Source: Pestalotiopsis fici W106-1
Taxonomy: Eukaryota > Ascomycota > Sordariomycetes > Amphisphaeriales > Sporocadaceae
DNA: 64,000 nt
NCBI RefSeq assembly: GCF_000516985.1
Contig: NW_006917093.1
Coordinates: forward strand, 1,798,001 to 1,862,000
Direction of reading: 5' to 3'
The stretch's first letter is position 1. Every line of letters starts with the position of its first letter. Positions 34,145 through 44,283 of this stretch are shown one piece after another. The position numbers and the translations under genes are program-made. Under the pieces are notes generated by a model. That model was not told the origin of the DNA, ran no database searches, and saw nothing but the letters and a program-made list of their open reading frames with translations.

Positions 34145-35182
34145 ATGGCTGTTTCTGAGACAACGACTGTCCATAATACACCACAGGTCTTCAGCGTAAG
34201 CGATCGCGCCAAGTTGCTGTCAACGTTGTCAGACTCCGGCGCGCCGGTTCTGATCCACCTCAACGCCGACACGACCTGGCTGCTGAGCCTGCCGTATCCA
34301 CCATTGGCCGAGCGACCAGCCGGCCGGACACGGTTCAACATCCTGCTCGATCCGTGGCTTCAGGGCCCGCAGTCGGACGTTGCCTCGTGGTTCTCTACTC
34401 AATGGCACCTTGTGGCTCCCAGCGTGCAGACGATTGCAGAGCTCAACACGCTGCTGGCCGAGTCGGAGCAGGCGGGGCACTCTGATGCTACTTACATAGA
34501 CGTGGTGGCGATATCACACGAATTCACAGACCACTGTCACGAGGCAACGCTGAGAGAGCTCCCACGCACCACGCCCGTCTTTGCCACCGAAAAGGCCGCC
34601 GAGCTCATCAAGTCCTGGAGGCACTTTGACCGAGTTGTGACCACTCCGGGCTTCTCGTCGTCAACGTCGGATTGGCAAAAGGCTCTGAGCTTGGCGCCGC
34701 TTCCGTCCTGGGTCGGCATCGGCCGTGTGGTGACTGCGGGCAACGCCCTCTACTACCACTCGGCCGTCATTATCGCATTCAAATCGCCGGTCGAAAATGA
34801 ACTAGAGGGTGACCTGGCCCCTCGTGCTGTCCTCTATTCCCCTCACGGTATTAAAGGCTCCGACCTGGACGCGGTCAAGAAATCGGGCATCGAAACACTG
34901 GCGCTTCTCCACGGTCTCCACGACGTCAGGATATGGATGACGAAGCAGCTCAACCTGGGCGCCCTCAACGGGCTCGAAGCGGTGCGTGCGAGCGGCGCCA
35001 AGTATTGGATTGCTACACACGATGAGGTAAAGAAGGGCGGTGGCTTCATTGCACCTTTGTTGAGGCGGACCAAGTACACCGTAAACGACGCTGTGAGGAA
35101 AGAGACCAAGTCAATGGGCGAGCAAGCGCCAGACTATGAATTTGTCGAGCTTGGTTCAGGTGACAGTTTGGTGTTGACATGA
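34145..35182 (+). CDS. Metallo-beta-lactamase-fold protein with degenerate metal motif
   Basis: An intronless frame of 345 residues starting MAVSETTTVHNTPQVF. It resembles the fungal branch of the metallo-beta-lactamase superfamily. The sequence NILLDPWLQGPQSD fits the early Asp-containing strand, and AISHEFTDHCHEATL at residues 123-136 lies where HxHxDH should be. The second His is replaced: the residues read His125, Glu, Phe127, Thr, Asp129, His130. YWIATHDEVKKGGG near residue 294 offers a late His. Some metal binding may therefore remain, but a full dinuclear site is doubtful. No signal peptide is seen, so it is probably cytosolic. It ends 65 bp from the stop of the MFS transporter, which is transcribed towards it. 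Substrate unknown. Confidence 0.8.
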   Translation: MAVSETTTVHNTPQVFSVSDRAKLLSTLSDSGAPVLIHLNADTTWLLSLPYPPLAERPAGRTRFNILLDPWLQGPQSDVASWFSTQWHLVAPSVQTIAELNTLLAESEQAGHSDATYIDVVAISHEFTDHCHEATLRELPRTTPVFATEKAAELIKSWRHFDRVVTTPGFSSSTSDWQKALSLAPLPSWVGIGRVVTAGNALYYHSAVIIAFKSPVENELEGDLAPRAVLYSPHGIKGSDLDAVKKSGIETLALLHGLHDVRIWMTKQLNLGALNGLEAVRASGAKYWIATHDEVKKGGGFIAPLLRRTKYTVNDAVRKETKSMGEQAPDYEFVELGSGDSLVLT

Positions 35183-35247
35183 ACAATGATGGAATTTAGT
35201 AGAGAGATATATGGTGTCTAATCTGCCTATAAGACTGCCTTACAAAT

Positions 35248-37474
35248 TTAAGCTTCGGCAAATCTGCTTCTCTTTCTGAGCTGTTTTCCATAGCGGAAGA
35301 ACAACCAGGGAAATGGCATCATGGTAGCGGTAAGAAACGCAAGCAAACTGGATGCCCAGTGATAGCCTAGTTTGTTATACATTTGCAATCCAAAAAGAGG
35401 AAACGCCGCTGTACGTATTAAAGTGAGCCCAAGTTCATTAAGGTGTTTCAAGTATGTTGACACTCACCAGCAAATGCACATCGAGTGAATGTGTTGGCCG
35501 CGAGTGCCGATGCCGCAAAGGCTGGATACGCATCGACGAGAAACGTAAAGATGCCAGTAAAGACGAGTAGGGTCCTGTGTCATTACAGTGAGTTAATGTT
35601 CGCCTTGGAAAAGAATGATGGCATACTCACCCCATTCCGAAGACACCGGAGCCGATAATCGGCACTATCCAGTGGACTTGAGCGTAGATGGTCCATGCAA
35701 ACCAAAACAAGCCGATGGGTACGAGCACCCCTCCGGCAACGGCAGATGGGAGCTGGAACTCGGGCTCCGAAACTCCTCCATTACGCTCGAGTAGTCGCAT
35801 GTGGATACGGTGCCACACGGGTTTTGTGGCGGACGCTGCAATCATTCCCGTAAAGATGCCCATGAAGGCAAGCCCGATCTGCCACAGGCTGAAGCCGTAA
35901 ACGTTGCCGAATACAAGGCTAAAGGCGCCAAAAAAGAGGTACAATATGCCAAGCAATATTGCCGAGTAGAGACACAGCAACAAACAGATGGGCTCATAGA
36001 TGAGAAGCTGGAATGGACGAGAGAACGAGCGAGTGATGCTTTGGAGAATCGACTTTTGTGAAAGTTCCATGGGTGACTTCCATCTGCTATTCTCGGTCGT
36101 TTTCCGTAGATGACGTGCCTTTTCTCGTAGCTTGATTGGGTCTAGTTGACATGAGCAAACCAGAACTTTGATTAGTTGTTTGGTCTCGTCACTCACGATA
36201 GGTTTCGGGCACCAATACAAAGATGCAGACCATCATGACGCCAGCCCATATGAGCATAAACTAAAGTGGAAAAAGTCAGTAACGGTGAAATAATCTTTGG
36301 TTACATCCATCACCAACATAAAACGTCCATCGCCAATTAACATTATAGTTGATAAAACCACCAAGCAAGGGACCTAAACTCGGGCCTATTATTCCAGTCA
36401 GTACCTTAATCGTGAGCCCAAGATACGAGACACCAAATTATACCTATGAACGGACTCATGGATATGATGATCATTGGAGCCTGTATAGCGTCTGGCCGAA
36501 ATAAATCGCTGACGGTGCCGCCGCTGACACTCAGGAACGCGCTGCCGGCGAAGCCATCAAAGAATCTAGCCTGGACCTAATCAGCTCCATGTATCATATC
36601 AAGGCGATTGTTCAACGGCTTACTATAATGGTGGTTTCTGCGTTTTTGGCTACAGCAGATGGAATGAGCCAGATCAAAAATATGGCCCTGTGTTTTGTTC
36701 CCATCGATCAATTTCTTATCCTGTGCCAAATTAAATCATTGCGCGTACCATGAAGCGATATAAATGGGCCTGCGACCGTAGAATTCGCTGAGGGGGCTCA
36801 AAAGAAGCGGTCCCAAGGACACTGGTATCGAGAATCCGTTAGTACCTCAGTAACGGCATGTTATAAGTGCCGACAAGTATCTACTGACGCCCGAGCACAA
36901 AGGTGGACAACCCCAAGGTTGCTACGATGGTCGAAATCTCGAATTCGGCGGTGATTTGGTGATATGTAGATGTGTAAATCGAACTCGCACATGTCCTTCA
37001 CTTTGTTAGCATAGCAGATAGGAATTGTCGAAAGACTGAATTTGCTATCATGGGACCGAGCACGTCTTGAATAGATCCAACTTACACACAGAGACTCCCC
37101 ATTCCCACAATGATCACGATAATCCACCTGTGCAGTAATGATCGGCTTCGCGGGCAAAAGGGATCCTTGTCACCATCCCAGCGGACCAGGAACCTTTCAG
37201 TATCCGTCTTTTCGGCGCCATCTGCTTCGGTCTCGTCGGCGTCGTGGTGAAGATCTGCGCACCCATGGCCATTGTTTGAACGGATGCGTCTCATCGCCCT
37301 TAGTGACGCCTGAGATGCGAACAAGCCATTCGTGGCAGCACCATTGTCGACGGTTCGTGTTTTGGCGTGATATTGATGCTCAAGGTCTCCCGTATCGTCG
37401 TGGTCATCGTGCTGACTGATGCCTCTCGTCGGTTCGCTCTGATCTTGGAGTGTATCCAGATCGTGGCCCTCCAT
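35248..37474 (-). CDS. DHA1-type MFS transporter (drug/polyamine efflux-like), ten exons
   Basis: Ten exons on the complement: 35248..35408, 35468..35574, 35631..36141, 36197..36260, 36318..36385, 36444..36576, 36624..36687, 36749..36821, 36889..36995 and 37086..37474, giving 558 residues. All nine intron phases agree and the introns are 47-90 bp. The start at 37474 (MEGHDLDTLQDQSEP) is the first ATG in frame. After a hydrophilic N-tail, DPFCPRSRSLLHRW leads into span 1. The loop 2-3 motif reads PLSEFYGRRPIY, the signature GxxDRxGRR-like motif A, and PETYHPIKLREKARHLR begins the central cytoplasmic loop. It has the twelve-span layout of proton-coupled multidrug/polyamine exporters at the plasma membrane. 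One donor (GTTGGT, intron 6) is weak. The substrate is unknown. It diverges from the old yellow enzyme gene. Confidence 0.9.
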
Positions 37475-38759
37475 GGCAATGCCTAGATCCTTGTTGAATC
37501 GTGCCTCGGAACTCAATTGGGAATGTTGTTTCGAAGAAAATGGGAGCACGGCGTAGGCCCCGATATGAGATGATTTCGTACGTCATAAAGACTATGATAC
37601 TTTGCTGAAATGATTCATGAGATGTATTTCAAGTGTCTCTATGAGAGGTGTTAAATCCATCGAGTGGCATGAAAGCGACTGCCGGTCATAGTTTACCCGC
37701 ATGATTATTGTTGCGCCTTGACTCAGGGGACACCGGCCGGGGTCTCAGCGGAGGCACGATTCCGGGATCTGTTGAGCTATCCCGAAGAGACGGCACGACC
37801 GAGCTCCTGGTGCGAATTCAAAAATTCAGCTTTTCATAGTTGGAACCCGACACTTCTCCGTCAGAGCTTGACGATCCTGCATTGGCAGACTTTGACTAGT
37901 TCCGTGCCTGGGGATTGGAGCTCTGTTGCACCGTACTCTTCTAGAAACGCCTTAGTCATCCAAGGCCATGACATAAGTGAGTGATGAGATAACTTGCTCA
38001 CTCGGTATGCATGGTTCTCCACCATCTCTGGACGGGACCCAACCGAGAACCTTGATGATGGACGCCTTACTGGATATCGCCGTAGGGCGTGTAGGGCGTG
38101 GTCGCTCTGGCAGTGGAAGCTAGCCATTTTCTACCTGTCATTCATCCTAGTTTCTCCTTGGCCTACGAAATTTCCCACAGCTTTCCACATGCTGACAGGG
38201 CACATCGCCAATAGTCAGAACTCTATCGGGATTTGATATACCAGATGCCGCTGGCGCTGGGTGTAGCTACCACCACACTACGAGTCTAGTTGCATGACTC
38301 GCAGCCTCGGTTGACGGCGCCGCGCATCGATTTGCGCCTTACGTGAGCAGATTTACTGTCCTGTCTGATTCAACACCATGATTCCGGGCTTTGTAAAAGA
38401 TAATATCCTTAGCGATGGTGCACTTGGCTATTCTCATGCTCTGCAGATTAGTTAAGCCGGGGGGATTTTCTCCCCCGCATATTGATGCACTCGACTTGAT
38501 TATCACAGTGCCTTGGTAGTTCCAGATTTGATTAGGACTTGTGTGCTTTTCTTTGTATAAAACCGTCTAATATCTTGAGGAAATGAATCCATTCTTCTCT
38601 CATCAATATCAACATCAATTCTTGAGGTGCGCCTGTTTCAAAGCCTACATCTTCTGCATAGTGCATTCTTACACCACGACTACCAAAGTCTTCAGTTTAT
38701 CATACATTTCTCATATACACACGCCCATACGCAGGCACAAGGGCAAACAGACAGACAGA
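37475..38759. promoter_or_regulatory. Divergent intergenic region of MFS transporter and old yellow enzyme
   Basis: About 1.3 kb serving two divergent genes. A TATA box is visible for the plus-strand gene (listed separately). Short frames on both strands show no domain. A local duplication GTAGGGCGTGTAGGGCGTGG occurs near 38082-38101. Confidence 0.5.
38557..38563 (+). promoter_or_regulatory. TATA box of the old yellow enzyme gene
   Basis: TATAAAA, about 200 bp upstream of the ATG at 38760. A start of transcription about 30 bp downstream would give a leader of roughly 170 nt and would leave the upstream in-frame ATG at 38583 at or before the cap, which supports the 38760 start. Confidence 0.5.
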
Positions 38760-39860
38760 ATGGCGACCTCAAAGTTGTTCGAGCCCCTTCGCATTGGCAA
38801 CATGGACTTGAAGCATAGAATAGTCATGGCACCACTCACGCGATACCGAGCAAACAAGCAACACGTCCCCCTCCCTCTCATGAAGGAATATTACGGCCAG
38901 CGCGCGTCGACTCCCGGCACCCTCCTCATCACAGAAGCCACCTTCATTTCCCAACAGGCCGCCGGTGACGCCAATGTCCCGGGCATCTGGACCAAGGACC
39001 AGATTGCTGGATGGAAGCAAGTCACCGACGCCGTCCATGCCAAGGGCAGTTATATCTACGTGCAACTCTGGGCCCTGGGTCGCGTCGCGAAGCCAGATGT
39101 TGCCAAGGCCGAGGGTTTCACCATTAAAGCCCCTTCCTCCATCCCGACCGACGGCTTGCCAGCGCCCGCAGAGCTGACTGCCGAGGACATCGAGTCCTTT
39201 ATCGCAGACTATGCCCAAGCCGCCCGGAACGCAATCGAGGCTGGCTTTGACGGCGTAGAACTGCACGGCGCCAATGGATATCTTGTCGACCAATTTATCC
39301 AAGACGTTTCCAACCAGCGCACCGACGAGTACGGCGGCAGCATCGAAAACCGATCACGATTCCCTCTGCGGGTCCTCGAAGCCCTAGTCGCAGCCGTTGG
39401 TTCTGACAGAGTTGGTCTGCGTCTATCGCCGTGGTCCGATTTCCAGGGTATGCGCATGGCTGACCCGGTCCCTCAATTCACCCACCTTGTGAGCGAGGTC
39501 CGGAAACTGAAGCTCGCATACCTGCACATTGTCGAGGCTCGCATTTCGGGCAACACCGACAAGGAGTCGGCTGATACCAACGAATTCATCTTCAAGGCGT
39601 GGCAAAAGGCCTCTCCAGTCCTGGTTGCCGGCGGCCTAAAGCCCAACACTGCAAAGGCGCTCTTGGAAAAGGATTACGACGATGTCGAGGTGGCGGCCGT
39701 GTTTGGCCGGTACTTTTTGGCCAACCCTGATCTTCCATTTCGCATCAAGAAGGGTCTGGATCTCAACCAGTACAACCGCAATACGTTTTATGATGCCGAG
39801 AGCCCTGTGGGATACATTGACTATCCCTTCAGCAAGGAGTGGTTGTCTGCACAAGCTTGA
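38760..39860 (+). CDS. Old yellow enzyme family FMN oxidoreductase
   Basis: An intronless gene of 366 residues from MATSKLFEPLRIGNM. The reading frame is open upstream to 38583, but the family N-terminus (KLFEPLRIGNMDLKHRIVMAPLTRYRA) begins here. It is an FMN-dependent ene-reductase using NAD(P)H. The TIM barrel shows APLTRYRA, LLITEATFIS, VQLWALGR, the His169/Asn172/Tyr174 active triad in ELHGANGYLVDQF, NQRTDEYGGSIENRSRFPL, and FMN phosphate-binding segments LVAGGLKP and AAVFGRYFLANP. The Tyr fits the classical proton donor position. It is likely cytosolic. Family members reduce activated C=C bonds in oxylipins, quinones and secondary-metabolite intermediates; the substrate here is unknown. 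The adjacent transporter and MBL protein make a small accessory group. Confidence 0.94.
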   Translation: MATSKLFEPLRIGNMDLKHRIVMAPLTRYRANKQHVPLPLMKEYYGQRASTPGTLLITEATFISQQAAGDANVPGIWTKDQIAGWKQVTDAVHAKGSYIYVQLWALGRVAKPDVAKAEGFTIKAPSSIPTDGLPAPAELTAEDIESFIADYAQAARNAIEAGFDGVELHGANGYLVDQFIQDVSNQRTDEYGGSIENRSRFPLRVLEALVAAVGSDRVGLRLSPWSDFQGMRMADPVPQFTHLVSEVRKLKLAYLHIVEARISGNTDKESADTNEFIFKAWQKASPVLVAGGLKPNTAKALLEKDYDDVEVAAVFGRYFLANPDLPFRIKKGLDLNQYNRNTFYDAESPVGYIDYPFSKEWLSAQA

Positions 39861-41361
39861 GATGGAACACAGCCTTCAAGTGAAAGAGTAAAGAGATGAA
39901 GAGCATGTTAGAGTAGAGCAAGACTTATACATAAAATAGAGCCTCTATACCGAATTGAAACTTTAGATTATGGAACATGACTGTCGAACACATATTCGTG
40001 ATGAAAATCGAATTGAAGCCAACGGAGCAATTTTGGAGCTGGTGCTATATTCGAGAACACCAACTTCGTGACGTCGCAAATGAACATGTCGCCAAACTAT
40101 CAAGTCAAAGTCAAGAACTCTATTTTTATCAAAGATACAGACAGGATGATCAAGTTTAGGTAAGTGTGACTGTAACTTGCGTCTCTGAGGTGCCGATTTT
40201 CCGATCGGGGAGGCTCTTCTCCAAGGCTATCATTGATAGACGCGTATGAACCGCAAACTACGATACACCGGTGAACAGAGTGCTCAGATAGACCCGCAGA
40301 CCAAGATTCAACTTCAAACCAATCACATTACATTGTTTCATCAAGAGTGAGCGCAATATCTGTAGCCCGGCTACGTAGTGACCAATGGCTTTACTAGTCA
40401 GTAGTGGTGTTCTCTTCGCCACAAGCTATTCACCAAGTTCAATCTTCAACCAAGTCCACCAATTATATGAATATCCTCCCAGACTCATATCCTCTCAGGG
40501 GTTCTAGTTCAATGAAGATCAAGCTTTAGTTTGCCAAGCTCGAGTTGCCAATGGCGATTACCAGATTAGGGAGGTCTCATTGCCGCATTGTGGGTAGGTC
40601 ACACTGCCGCCGCTACTCTACTTGGCATTACTTGGCAACTCAAACACCAGAAACAGCACGCTAATGTTTGATCATATCCAGAAGAAGACACAACTTATTA
40701 GACTTGGAACAATAGTGGTCTCAAAGGAGTCTATGTAAATACGGGTTATACAGCCATCCATTAGACTATAGAAAACACTATTCTTTGGGTTGCTGAGGTT
40801 TTCAGCAGTGCTATACTCTACCATCTCGGTTGTTATAGTTGCCAAGCACGCGCCCTGATCCCCAAGAGGTCGCACTACCTTATCTAGGAAAAAGCTAAGA
40901 CTTGACTCTCCACCACCAATTCGCTTCCCCTGCATGAAATACACAACCTATGAGCTCTCTTTGCCTTGACTACCGGCCATTCGCCACGCGCTTTGTCACT
41001 TTGGCAAATGACTTTTGTTTAGTCTTTATGATGGCAATCTCATGTCGACCGGCGGCATCCGATCTCGTGGTCGTCATGAACTTGAGACGTATCAGGAAGG
41101 ACAGTTGCTATTCTTAACCAACTCGGGAGCGACAACAATGTTAGTGTTCTTGGACATGTCTTCGAGCAACCTTCCTATTAGGTGCCCAACTGTAAAGATA
41201 TTCCGTCCCATCTCCAAAGGTGCAAGATGTATAAGAGAGCTCTCGGGCGTCATAATGGCCATCAAGGTCATCCCAAGTAGCACTCGAACTTGCATCTCCC
41301 CCTCCCCACCAAGACCTCCCAAGAAAACACTTGAAGCTCTATAGCCAGCCAATCAGACATC
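39861..41361. other. Intergenic, no gene recognised
   Basis: About 1.5 kb of mixed composition between two plus-strand genes. A 90-codon minus-strand frame at 40672-40944 and frames at 41015-41352 overlap each other on both strands and show no family. A possible weak TATA (TATAAG) at 41230-41235 lies about 130 bp before the metalloprotease start. This may include decayed sequence, but no repeat boundary was identified. Confidence 0.5.
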
Positions 41362-42342
41362 ATGCAGCTCAAGTCTATGGTCGTCTCGGCCTTTGTGGCC
41401 ACGGCTGCGGCTAAACAGCGATGCGCCGCTCCCGACCCTACGGAGGAGCAGCTCGAGATCTCCAGGCAGATGGCCATTCAGGAGGCTAACCACCTCACGG
41501 CTACTGGCGAGCAGTTCTCTGCCCAGGCCACCATTGAGACCAACGTCTACTTCCACGTTGTTGCCTCTGGCACGACCGAGGCTGCTGGTTACCTCAGCGT
41601 AAGTTGGCAGTTCTTTGCATCAATAGATCACAAACACACATACACACAAGCCTTTCAAATACTCACATGGTTTACAATTTAGAATGCCACGCTCGATGAC
41701 CAGCTCGATGTCATGAACACGGCCTATGCTCCCCACGGCATCTCGTTTGTCGACGGCGGCCGCGACTGGACCGTCAACTCGGTCTGGGCCCGGGACGGCG
41801 CTGAGACGGCCATGAAGACGGCGCTGCGCAAGGGAACCTACGCCGACGTCAACATCTACTTTGTGTCGGACCTCGACGCCTTTGGCTACTGCTACCTGCC
41901 CCAGACGGTGTCGAGCAACGCCATCCTGGTCCAGGACGGCTGCACCATCCTGGCCAGCACGGTCCCCGGCGGCGCCGAGACCGACTACAACTACGGCTAC
42001 ACCGTCGTCCACGAGGTCGGCCACTGGTTCGGTCTCTACCACACCTTCCAGGGCGGCTGCGGCACCGTCGGTGACTCGGTTGCCGACACGCCCCCCGAGA
42101 GGACTGCTGCTTCCGGATGCCCTGCTACCCGTGACACCTGCACTGGTGGCGGCGTTGACCCCATCCACAACTACATGGACTACTCTGACGAGTAAGTATT
42201 TGCTTTTTTTATGCTCTTCAACATTCAAGACACAAATTTGCTGACAAGGTTCCGTAACAGCACCTGCTACGAGGAGTTCACCGCTGGCCAGCAGACCCGC
42301 ATGTACAACCAGTGGAACGCCTACCGTGCCAGCTACCAGTAA
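41362..42342 (+). CDS. Secreted M43-type zinc metalloprotease
   Basis: Exons 41362..41598, 41683..42191 and 42261..42342 give 275 residues; introns are 84 and 69 bp with GTAAGT donors. The N-terminus MQLKSMVVSAFVATAAAK is a probable signal peptide, followed by a short propeptide-like region with an early Cys (QRCAAPDPT). The zinc site HEVGHWFGLYH starts at residue 189, giving the HExxHxxGxxH consensus of metzincins. Downstream, HNYMDYSDDTCYEEFTAGQ supplies the Met-turn (YMDY). GDSVADTPPE and the Cys pairs around the active site are typical of the fungal M43B (pappalysin-like) proteases. It is likely an extracellular protein-degrading enzyme; homologues in pathogens of insects and plants are secreted. 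The short length matches that subfamily. Confidence 0.93.
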
Positions 42343-43106
42343 GCGCTCTCTCAAACGTTTGACTGAAGCGATGATCTGGTATTGGAGTCGAGCGCTGCTG
42401 TGATGTCGGGTTCGTGATAGGGGAATTGTAGCATGTCATGAATACTGTTCTCATTATAAAAACAAAAATTGTATATATTATCAAATATCATGTCCAAATT
42501 TGATTCCGAGTCCACTTGTATGGCCACAACAAATCAGAAGTATTTTCGTCCATGCTTGAATTATGAATTTTCGTGCCCGAATCAATTCATGCTGTTACAA
42601 AATACTCATAACTTCATGAATGATGCACAAAAGTAGCATAGCCTCAAGCAGTAGAATCGCAACTAGCAAGCCACTGTAAAGACGATCTAAACAAGTGGGA
42701 TGCGGCCGCTGGTGAGATTAGTCGAGACGTTTGAAAGACACGATGCAGGCATTTACCCAGGTTCATGACAACTTGTTTTTGCCTCAGTGCCGATACTTGA
42801 ATTCGTCTGCCTGATTGGAAATGAACAACTAATTCAATCTTGAGCATGAATCATCGGGGATCTGGTGATCTGACTATTGTTAATGTCTTGATGTTTTCTG
42901 AGGGTGGATCCTTGTCAGCAACTCGGCCATGTTATTAGCGTTCTTGATTTTAGATCCATTCCTACCATCGAAATGACACTTTTCATCATGGCGCAGGCAG
43001 CCATTTTGGCACCGTCTATTATAATAAAGTTCCAGATCCCCAAAAATGTCAATAAATCAGAAAGACGCAGAGCGTAGGAAAAGAAAACATTAAACAAGCA
43101 ATAACA
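42343..43106. other. Intergenic, AT-rich
   Basis: About 760 bp between two plus-strand genes. TATTATAATAAA near 43017-43028 could be a core promoter element for the GTPase gene (ATG about 80 bp on). No coding frame was supported. Confidence 0.5.
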
Positions 43107-44010
43107 ATGTCGGGCGCAAAAGACTGGAAAATGTTTCCTTTTCCCGCCAAACTGACCTGGCGACAGACGGTCTCCTTTTGGCTGCGCGACCAGCTGATCC
43201 GGCGCCGCCTCCGGTCCTCGGCCACCCCCATATCGCGGCTCTTTGACGGCCTCCCCGACCCCGGCACCCCGCGGCGCATACTCGTGACCGGACTCGACTG
43301 CGCCGGCAAGACGGAGCTGCTGCGGAAATGCTTCTCCCAAGACGTGACCCAGCCAGGCGGCGGCGATGTAGTCACGTACATCCTCACCATTGGAATGTGT
43401 GTTGAACAAGTCAGCTACGGCAGCGTGACCGTGTACGCCTACGACGTGGGCGGTTGTTCGCCGGGTGGCCTCCGCCGGTTGGCGCGCAAAATGGTCGCCG
43501 AGGCCGACGCCGTGGTCTGGGTTGTCGACTCGATCGATTGGGAGCGCATGGTTGAGAGCCGTGAAGAGTTTGACCGCTTCTTGTGCCACGAGGGCGAAGA
43601 GTTTGGGCCTGACAAGCCGCTGCTTTTCTTGTCTAACAAGTCTGATTCGCCTGTAAGTCTGAAACCGAGAACACAGAAAGAGGGAAAAGATGTTCTATTT
43701 TTGGTTTTCCTATAAAACCTTTGGCTGACTTGCTCGACCCAGCAATCAAAAGGACTTGAACAAGTCCAACGACACTTTGGAGATGTACTTGAAAGAATGA
43801 ACTCGGTAAGAATAGTCAATAAGGAAAGCTGCCATGAAGGTGACTGATGAATTCCTCTAGCATGTGGCAGAAACAGCAATTCCCACGGGAGATGGATTGC
43901 TGGAAGCCTTTGGATGGCTGAGTGATCAATTGCAGGGAAATCAGAATCAGGAAATGAAACAAAAGACATCGACCAGTACAATCATGTTGCCAGAAGCCGA
44001 AAAATCATGA
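43107..44010 (+). CDS. Divergent Arf/Arl-like small GTPase
   Basis: Exons 43107..43652, 43743..43805 and 43861..44010, 252 residues; introns of 90 and 55 bp, all phase 0. The G domain follows the Arf pattern. P-loop GLDCAGKT at 62-69 corresponds to GLDNAGKT of Arf. LTIGMCVE near 93 matches switch I TIGFNVE. DVGGC at 113-117 stands where Arf has DVGGQ, and NKSD at 177-180 is the guanine-specificity motif. TGDGLLEAFGWLSDQL is the final Arf helix. It is unusual in having about 50 basic residues before the G domain, no Gly at position 2 (so no Arf-type myristoylation), and Cys in place of the catalytic Gln. It may be a slow-hydrolysing or constitutively GTP-bound regulator of trafficking; this is inference. 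Confidence 0.85.
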
Positions 44011-44283
44011 ATCATATCTTCATTATGACGTCTGCTGTTTGAATTACAAGCGCGACTTGGGGTCTCTATACTTTTTGTACGAGTGATCCACCTATTGGTG
44101 GAGATGGGTATACTGAAAAAAACAATGCTACACAATGATCCATTTCTTGGGTGTGAATTATAGTCCAACATGTGAAAGACAAAAAGTCTTTAGATCAGAA
44201 GAGCCACGGCATTTTCGGGACTTCAGAATGGGGACCTAGTGCTGTATGCTGGTATATACTGGATGACCAAAGACACCGCCGGC

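Noticed and set aside
38583..38759. N-terminal extension of the old yellow enzyme by 59 residues
   Set aside because: The extension begins about 20 bp after the TATA box, is absent from the family and has no clear targeting character; it was read as leader.
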